A DNA stretch of 64,000 bases, from NCBI GenBank assembly GCA_022702545.1, contig JAHRBC010000002.1:6386001-6450000 (forward strand). The letters run 5' to 3'. A program made the translations under genes and the position numbers. Positions 57,653 to 64,000 of the stretch are shown in pieces. This DNA is from Phycomyces nitens (lineage: Eukaryota > Mucoromycota > Mucoromycetes > Mucorales > Phycomycetaceae). Each line of letters starts with the position of its first letter. The first letter of the stretch is position 1. Below the pieces are notes generated by a model that saw only the letters and a program-made list of their open reading frames with translations, was not told the origin of the DNA and made no database searches.

Positions 57653-58754
57653 ATGAAACCTTCAACCTCAACCCATAAAGAGGAAAGTCCTAGCGGACAA
57701 TATATCCGCCATTCATCTGATGAAAAAGTTGATTATGATTCGAATGTACAAGGCAGGATTGTCTGTTGCAGAAATTTCTCGACGCGAGAATATCCAGGAA
57801 GCAATTCTTTATAAAATAATAAAAAGATACTATAAGACAAAATCTGTTGAAGACCAGCCTCGCTCAGGAAGACCCAAGCTTCTCATTGCAAGAGACAAAT
57901 GGCATTTGGAAAGGATTGTGAGGAGTGATCGCCGTCAGACGTTAGGAGAGATTACTCGTGAGATGGAGGAGAGGATTGATATGCCCATCTCAAAAGTCAC
58001 CATTAGCAAGACCTTGCGTAGTCTTGACTACAATTGTTGCACTGTGTTGGCCAAGTCTTACATGACTCAAACAGACATTGCTGTACGTTGAAAGTGGGCT
58101 CAAGCAAGAATGGAGTGGAATGAGAAATAGAAAACCGTTATTTGGAGTGGTGAGTCTAGGTTTTTCCCTCTTCAAGAGAAATGGAAAGACGCAGGTGTGA
58201 AGAAAGCCAGATGATAAATACCACCCTGACCGTCTCCAACTAGAGATCCAAGGAGATGGAAGATCGGTCATGGTGTGAGGTTGTATTTAGGCTAGAGGTG
58301 TTGGACCTCTTGTTATACTTGAAGGCAACATGAATCCAAAAAGTATACACTGAGGTCCTACAGCCGCACTTCAAGCCTTAATATAACATGTTGCCATGTA
58401 AGGACAAGGCTGGGTACCGTTTCCAAAAAGACAACGCTACTCACCACAAGGCAGCAATGTCAAAAAAAATGCAAAGATCTTGGGATCAATGTTCTTGAGT
58501 GGCCCTCAAAGAGTCCAGATTTGAGCCCCATTGAGAATATCTGGAGTCATCTTGATAGCCTTGTACACTCAAGGGTACCTCGGCTAAGAACACTGTTGGA
58601 GTTGGAGGAGGCTCTGAAAGAGGAGTGGGAGACGATTGGTAGAAGTGTGTGTATGAAATACTGCACGAGTATGTATAACATGCTACTGGATATTAAAAAC
58701 ATAAAAAAGTGGGCCTGTTTCATACTAAATAAATATTCATTTTTTATAAGTTAA
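57653..58754 (+). mobile_element. Tc1/mariner transposase pseudogene
   Basis: Starts MKPSTSTHKEESPSGQYIR; a frameshift near 57720 leads into the helix-turn-helix part (MYKAGLSVAEISRRENIQEA, then KTKSVEDQPRSGRPKLL). Catalytic region: a degraded 'VIWSGESRF' with the first Asp position altered, a 'RGVGPLVILEGNMNPK' segment after stops, and EWPSKSPDLSPIENIWSHL with the third acidic region. At least four stops or frameshifts. I could not find terminal inverted repeats by eye, so the element ends are unknown. It is longer and less decayed than the fragment at 54775-55101. Confidence 0.85.
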
Positions 58755-58952
58755 AGGTCTACTCATAAGCTTTGTTATAGTTGCGTTTCATGACTCTAGC
58801 TTTTTTATTTGAAGGATATAAAGATTACAAAGAAAAGTTGCGTGAAGCTGTTCATGCCAGAGTGTACAATCGAATTACTTTTTTTAACTCTGTAGATAAA
58901 CCACTTTACATTAGTAGTTACATTACATTATACTTTCTCTTCATTTATTACA

Positions 58953-60825
58953 GTAGCATCAGTGTTACCAACCAATATTCTCTTGTATATTGAAATATTT
59001 ATTACAAAATATGATCGACTTGACTATGTACTAGTCTTCAAACATTGGACAGAATTATTTCTAACCGCCTTTTTTTTTTAGAAGACTGGATATTATCAAT
59101 GACAGAATACAGATCAGCAATATGTTAGATAACCAATATCCATATCCGACAATTTCACACCGAGTATATAATTTGGATAGTAATAAACAAAGTTCGAATA
59201 TCTTTAGACATATTCCAGAATCTAGTAAGCTTTCCAAATAATAAGATATTTTTAATACGTCGATAATGGTTCATACGATACCAATCTTATAAAAACATTT
59301 GATTGGAGTCTTTCAAAGTTATTATCACATCTATATTTACCTATATATTTTAAAAGTTTAACATAGGCGCAGAGTATATTCACAAACCTATCAGCATTAG
59401 CTTGTCTTGTTTGGCTTGCATTTAAACAGCTAGATTGGAGCTTTATACAACATGAGCTTTTATGTTTATTCCTCGAATCTTTGCAGCAATATACGCCAAT
59501 ACTGGAGTATCTAAAGCACAGCTTTTATTGCAAACCAATCCCAAAATATAAAATTGAAAACATGGAACCTGTCAAGCCAGCATAAACCGTGACAAGAATG
59601 GATTTTCTTTATTGTATCAGCACTTTTTGGTTATTCTACTTCGATCTCAAGTACCTGACACGGTTTATTTTATTCACCGGTGTTTGTTGTATCGCTCATC
59701 GCAGTGAACTTCGAAGTAGTGATGTATCTGTAGAAATGCCCCGAAGTAGTTAAATAGTCTCTTAATCTGTTCTTTATTAAAATTGTCTTTCTACCCGTAT
59801 CTATTTTCTTGTCACTGAGTTGGACATTTATACTACATAACCAACCCACCATGTATCATACCCAAAGCTACAAAATATTATTATTCGACCAAGTCTTCAT
59901 CAATAGAGTCTCAACCTAGTCAGCTACGGCCATCAATGATGCCAATAAGAGCTTCAAATACGTGCAACACCCGATCAATTATTTCTCAGCTTAAATACGG
60001 TAGATACAAGAGTTGAATCTTACGGTTAATACCTACTTTTTTATATTCTATAAAACTCTTTGATATTTTTTGCACAGGAATAGAGCATGTTCAACCAAGA
60101 TATAATCTTTTCCCAAAGATAAATAATGATATAAAAGGTTGTATCTAGCCTGTTTCCTAATCATTAAAAGGTTTGTGGATTAAACAAAGCAACACATCTA
60201 AGCATCGAGTTGCAATTAGTTTTAGAGTATGCCCAAGACTGATATAATTGTGTGTATGTGGATACCGTGATTCTCAAATCAAGGTAGATAATATCTTTGA
60301 TCGATTCCTAGCTTTGCAATAATTATATATCAATAGTACCAATATTTCTCTCTCAAGCGATACAGATGGATATACTCTCCATTCTTTGTAGAGACTGGAG
60401 ATATATTATTCAGACATTGTCAATGCTTTAAACTATATATCCTTTTGTTGCAATTAACTAAAGATCGTGAAATTGTGGGCTATTGACTACAAGGGAGTTG
60501 GCAAAAGTGGCAAACTTATTCTCGACATGTCTCTATCCCAATTTGATACTTTTTTTTTTGCTTACATTTCCCGAAACAAACAGAAAACAAAGGAGTTTGG
60601 TATGAAGACTTGGGAGACCAGACATTGAATTTTGTCAGAGATATCTAAAAGACTCTGGTCACAGAAAGAAAGGAATAAAGAAGAAGAAAAAGTGGAAAAG
60701 GCTGACAAATCAGCAAAGATATATATATACTCTTATACGCAAAGAAAATTCTGGAATGAATATTTGGAATACGGTTTGCCGAGATATTTCGGCTTGAATC
60801 TGTAAAAAAAAAAGCCTCATTTCCA
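58953..60825 (+). pseudogene. F-box/LRR pseudogene with LTR insertion
   Basis: Begins at GTAGCATCAGTGTTACCAAC (the start Met is lost) with 'LPTNILLYI.IFITKYDRLDYVLVFKHWTELFLTA' still readable. It continues through degraded LRR parts to GTTTGCCGAGATATTTCGGC (the tail coding region). Many stops and frameshifts. A 203-bp solo LTR interrupts it at 59656-59858. It is related to F-box gene 3 more than to genes 1 and 2, judging by the first exon block. Confidence 0.8.
59656..59858 (-). mobile_element. 203-bp solo LTR
   Basis: On the plus strand it runs from TGACACGG to GTATCA and is flanked by TACC on both sides (59652-59655 and 59859-59862), as expected for a target-site duplication. On the minus strand it starts TGATACATGG and ends CCGTGTCA, with a TATA-like AGTATAAATG, a downstream AATAAAG polyadenylation-like signal and TG...CA ends. 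It splits the F-box pseudogene exactly between the codons for the 'KYPN..LQN' motif. No internal retroelement region remains. The 4-bp target duplication is short, so a small MITE-like element is an alternative. Confidence 0.68.
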
Positions 60826-61244
60826 ACTCTGAATACCAAACATCTGTATCTTTTGCAATGATTTGTAACCATTGATTCTCTGTATTTACTGGATGGTCCA
60901 TTAATTAAATAAATAAAAGTTGACCTGAAATAAATGTTGCCATAGTTACTTGCAATGATACTTTTGTACGACTATGCGTCTGAAAATGGCAATAATAAAG
61001 CACTGCAATAAGAATAATTCAGGGTATTCTTTTGTGACTTGGTTTTTTTTGCTCGGGTTGAAAATACCATTTATGTGTGTGTGATGCTTGACCAGTCATG
61101 TGATTAGCTTAGCCATGATATGCACATCGTTTGTATATCTTGGTCTTTATACTCTTTCTCTCTTTATTAAAAAAAAGAAAAAAGAAAAGGCATTTAAGCC
61201 AGTTTGGAATCCCCTTGCTCTTTTTTCTCTTTCGAAATCCCTAA
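60826..61244. other. Spacer before the RNF34-like gene
   Basis: No gene is recognised. It should hold the promoter and possibly a first coding exon of the downstream ligase; I could not identify that exon. Confidence 0.45.
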
Positions 61245-62715
61245 TCCGCAAAACTGGATCGCCGTTCAAGAGAGTCGTATGGACCTGGTGGTGTATTTGT
61301 CGTACCTCGACTAGACCCTATTCCAGAGTCAAAGCACTGTGTAGAATGCAGTGCTCAGTTTAGCTTATTTCGGAAAAAGTACTACTGTCGTAATTGTGGT
61401 AAGGATTGATGACAAATACATCATTTAAAATAAAATAAAAAGAGGGGATTAGTAATCAATGGTCTATGCCAAAGGTAATGTTGTCTGTTCAAATTGCTCT
61501 GAACATCGACGACCACTTCCAAAGTTTGGTTATGAACAGTAAGCGAAAAATATATATATATGGACTTTTATGGTTACCAATAGATGGATAAGCAAGACTA
61601 AACAACTTTATGTGCCTTAAAAGACCAGTGCGATGTTGCAATACCTGCAACACTTTGATCCAGATGCAGCAAATGAATTCAAGTACTCTGTCTTCAATGC
61701 CACTAAAGCAACTCAAGTATTATATCGATGCATACAATCTATTCGCAAAGACTGCCATTGAAAAAGGAGACCTTGTACTCATCATCCTCAACACTCGACC
61801 CATATCTAATGACCACGAGGTGTACTATCGTTCAAAGCGCATAAAGGCCATAAAGGGTGCTACCAGTAGACCAAATAGGACGAGTCAGGATTTTAGTTTG
61901 AGTGGGATGCTTAATGATATGTTTGGTAACCCTCAAACCCCACAACGACCACCTTCTCCTCAGTCAACACCACAACAAAGATATCCTTATTATCCTCCTC
62001 CACCAAATCCTCCTCCACCACCACCACCACAGCCGCAGAGATACACTTGGGAGTATTCAGCACATGGACCCCAAACCCCCTCTGCTCAGCCCACTCCACC
62101 ACCACCTCAACCACCTCAACCACAACATCAACCTCAAGCACAACCACAACCTCAAGCACCACAGCCTCAGCCTCAGCCAGAAAGAACTCCAAGACAGCAA
62201 CCAAAGACTGAACTGACATTAGATGATATGATTAAATCCAACATTAACCCTGCAAATCTCTCTGTTCGTACTCTAAAGGCAATCCTTCGGTCTCACTATG
62301 TTGAGCAATATCATCTAATTGAAAAATCCGAGTTTGTGTCTTGTGTCGAGCGTCTCCTGGATGAGCGTAGGGCCGAACTAAAGACAAAACAACAAGACAC
62401 GGTTCAATCGGACGACACTCTTTGTAGGATCTGCTGTGACGCACAGCAAAACTGTGTCTACCTCAACTGTGGACATATGATGACTTGCATGGACTGTGGT
62501 AAAAAGGTAAATACAAGGTTAAATGAATATTGGTTGGAAAGGGAAAAGAAAGAAGAAAAGGTTTCTCATCAATATATATATATGTATATGTATATACATA
62601 TATATATATATACTGATACTTTGTGTTAATAAATTGAAAGCTTGTTGAGCGTAACAATCAGTGTCCAATCTGTCGAGAGCCGATCCTGAAGCTGGTCCAT
62701 GTCTTTCGAACCTGA
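61245..62715 (+). CDS. RNF34/rififylin-like E3 ligase (FYVE-like, SAP-like, RING)
   Basis: Exons 61245-61398 (5' limit unresolved), 61475-61538, 61597-62506 and 62641-62715. An FYVE-like zinc domain comes first (HCVECSAQFSLFRKKYYCRNC, GNVVCSNCSEHRRPLPK, RCCNTC); the classical FYVE basic RHHC motif is replaced by KKYYC as in rififylin-type proteins. A SAP-like helix pair (LSSMPLKQLKYYIDAY), a long Pro/Gln-rich linker, a second SAP-like unit (LSVRTLKAILRSHYVEQYHL) and a C-terminal RING follow (CRICCDAQQNCVYLNCGHMM, CMDCGKK-LVERNNQCPICREP, ending ILKLVHVFRT). The domain order and the 'VHVF' end match animal RNF34/RFFL, ubiquitin ligases of endosomal and apoptosis pathways. No start Met is found in the first exon, so an upstream exon is missing from this model. 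Confidence 0.85.
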
Positions 62716-63869
62716 TGGAGCATATGTCTTTATTTTTCTCATCTTCATTTCCAATCAATAACATCGTACAAAACCAAATGAAGAACAGCCGATTGGTCTT
62801 ACCCGAGGGTGAGTTTTGCAATTGACTTTGACGTTTATTTTTCTTTCTTGTCTTTCAAAGTTATGTATATACAATAGAGCATTTTCTATAACAAATAAAC
62901 ACCACATTCAATTAAATCCAATATTTTTTTTAAATAACACAACAAGAGTGGCAATTGATTTGGGTTATACTTGTAGAAACATCAATCGATAATAGTGCCA
63001 TTATTGCTTGACAGACCTCGGTAACATTGTATTTTGACAATTAGAACAGGGCATTTAAAAAAAAAAGAGTGTTTTGGAAAGTGTCAGTAATCTGTTTGGT
63101 TGGTAAGAATACATCAATACACAAGAGGTAAAAGTACTCTTTGGCATGTATTGATTAGTAATAATAGAGAGCATATAATCAGTTGATTTTCTTGCTCACT
63201 ATACACCATTCAAGTGAATTTCTACCGAGATGAATGTCTTTTACTAAATTGACCATGTCCCCAAAGTATGAGCCTTTATATTTTCAAAGAGTTTATTACT
63301 ATATACTCTTTTAGATTAAATATCATTGGGGTGCAAGATTAGGAGAATATGTATGTGGATATGCATTATCAAGAAAATAGTATGGCTATATATCTTTATT
63401 TGCAACTCCACTTGTACTCCCAAACCAAGAAATCCTTTCAGCCATTCCAATATCACTATGTGTTCCATGTTCTTTTTTTAAAAAAATATATATATATAAT
63501 AATATGCTTATTCAAGGCGTATATCTTTTACATTGGCTTTGAAGACAAACTGATTTTGCCACTCGACTGTCTGGCTACATTGAGAGTACATATAACCACA
63601 CATGAATCAACAAGTAAATAGAGGACAATCCATATTTGGTATCAAATACGATAAATCTATGGGTAGGTATTGGTGTAAAATGGTGAACGATAGACATTTG
63701 GAGCAAGGTTCTCTATATATTATTTCGTACATGTGTACAATGTACTTTATGGCATCTTAGACTGGATATATAAGGCTATATATAACTGTTTTGTCAATAC
63801 TCTCCAGAATTCTATGTACATGTGATATACCTACTCAAAATCTCTTGTACTCCACTCTTGATGATCTGA
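62716..63869. other. Intergenic, no gene recognised
   Basis: AT-rich. A 90-codon ORF at 63349-63621 has low-complexity, aromatic-rich composition and no motif. No transposon ends or RNA gene are seen. Confidence 0.5.
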
Positions 63870-64000
63870 TTACATGGGACGTATAATGCCCAAGATGACA
63901 TTTTAGATTTGATAAGTCAAAAAATAATAATAATAACTAATGACCAGGACGATCTCCATACGATCATTTCAAAATTGGGGTTTATTGCAGAGGCCATGGA
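63870..64000 (+). CDS. Possible exon running off the window
   Basis: Open frame from 63870 to the window end, with protein-like composition (YNAQDDILDLISQ, DQDDLHTIISKLGFIAEAM). There is no start codon in frame, so it would be an internal exon. The family is not recognised, and the stretch is too short for a firm call. Confidence 0.25.

Noticed and set aside
61911..62219. Minus-strand Val-rich ORF
   Set aside because: Antisense of the Pro/Gln-rich linker of the RNF34-like gene.
1..64000. tRNA or rRNA genes
   Set aside because: I looked for A/B box pairs and rRNA-like stretches and found nothing convincing by eye; a covariance search would be decisive.

Overview
The window looks like nuclear DNA of an early-diverging fungus, most likely Mucoromycota. 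This is an inference. The DNA is AT-rich, the introns are short (about 40-100 nt, GT-AG), and poly-Q/A tracts and a large LRR F-box family are present. Several genes are usually lost in ascomycete yeasts but are found here: a Med25 with vWA and ACID domains, a pterin-4a-carbinolamine dehydratase and an RNF34/rififylin-type FYVE-like/SAP/RING ligase. There is nothing bacterial.

Left half (1-33960): a nested segmental duplication. A block of about 10 kb (1-9986) recurs almost unchanged in direct orientation at 23979-33960. About 6.2 kb of it (2640-8900) recurs inverted at 15766-22022, so the region 2640-22022 is a giant palindrome with a 6.9-kb loop. The block carries a family of small two-finger C2H2 proteins (about 180 aa). 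I call them ZNF-A, ZNF-B and the older paralogue ZNF-C. All share a five-exon layout, the same core promoter (TACC-N8-AAGTATAAAA about 90 bp before the ATG), an upstream block containing a ~180-bp-arm foldback, and a conserved 'IKHYNPxG' linker before the fingers. ZNF-A and ZNF-B are tail to tail in every copy. The copies are near identical except in and around the finger exons, where replacement changes cluster. The loop of the palindrome is filled by a dead Helentron (Helitron with a C-terminal endonuclease) on the minus strand, whose catalytic motifs are mutated one by one.

Middle and right (34000-62715): three intact F-box/LRR genes (34029, 38173, 55757) and two F-box pseudogenes, interrupted by Tc1/mariner remains and a 203-bp solo LTR. 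They surround a block of conserved single-copy housekeeping genes: Mediator subunit Med25 (minus), branched-chain alpha-ketoacid dehydrogenase E2 (minus), exosome subunit Rrp45 (minus), a NOPCHAP1-like snoRNP chaperone (plus), pterin-4a-carbinolamine dehydratase (plus), an Aim32/Apd1-type thioredoxin-like ferredoxin (plus) and, after the F-box graveyard, the RNF34-like ligase (plus).

The contrast is between a fast-duplicating compartment (zinc fingers, F-box genes, transposon remains) and a stable core-gene compartment. The right end of the 10-kb repeat coincides with the promoter element of an F-box gene, so the two expanding families are physically linked. The most unusual observation is the zinc-finger amplicon: palindromic, co-regulated by sequence, and diverging only where DNA would be recognised.
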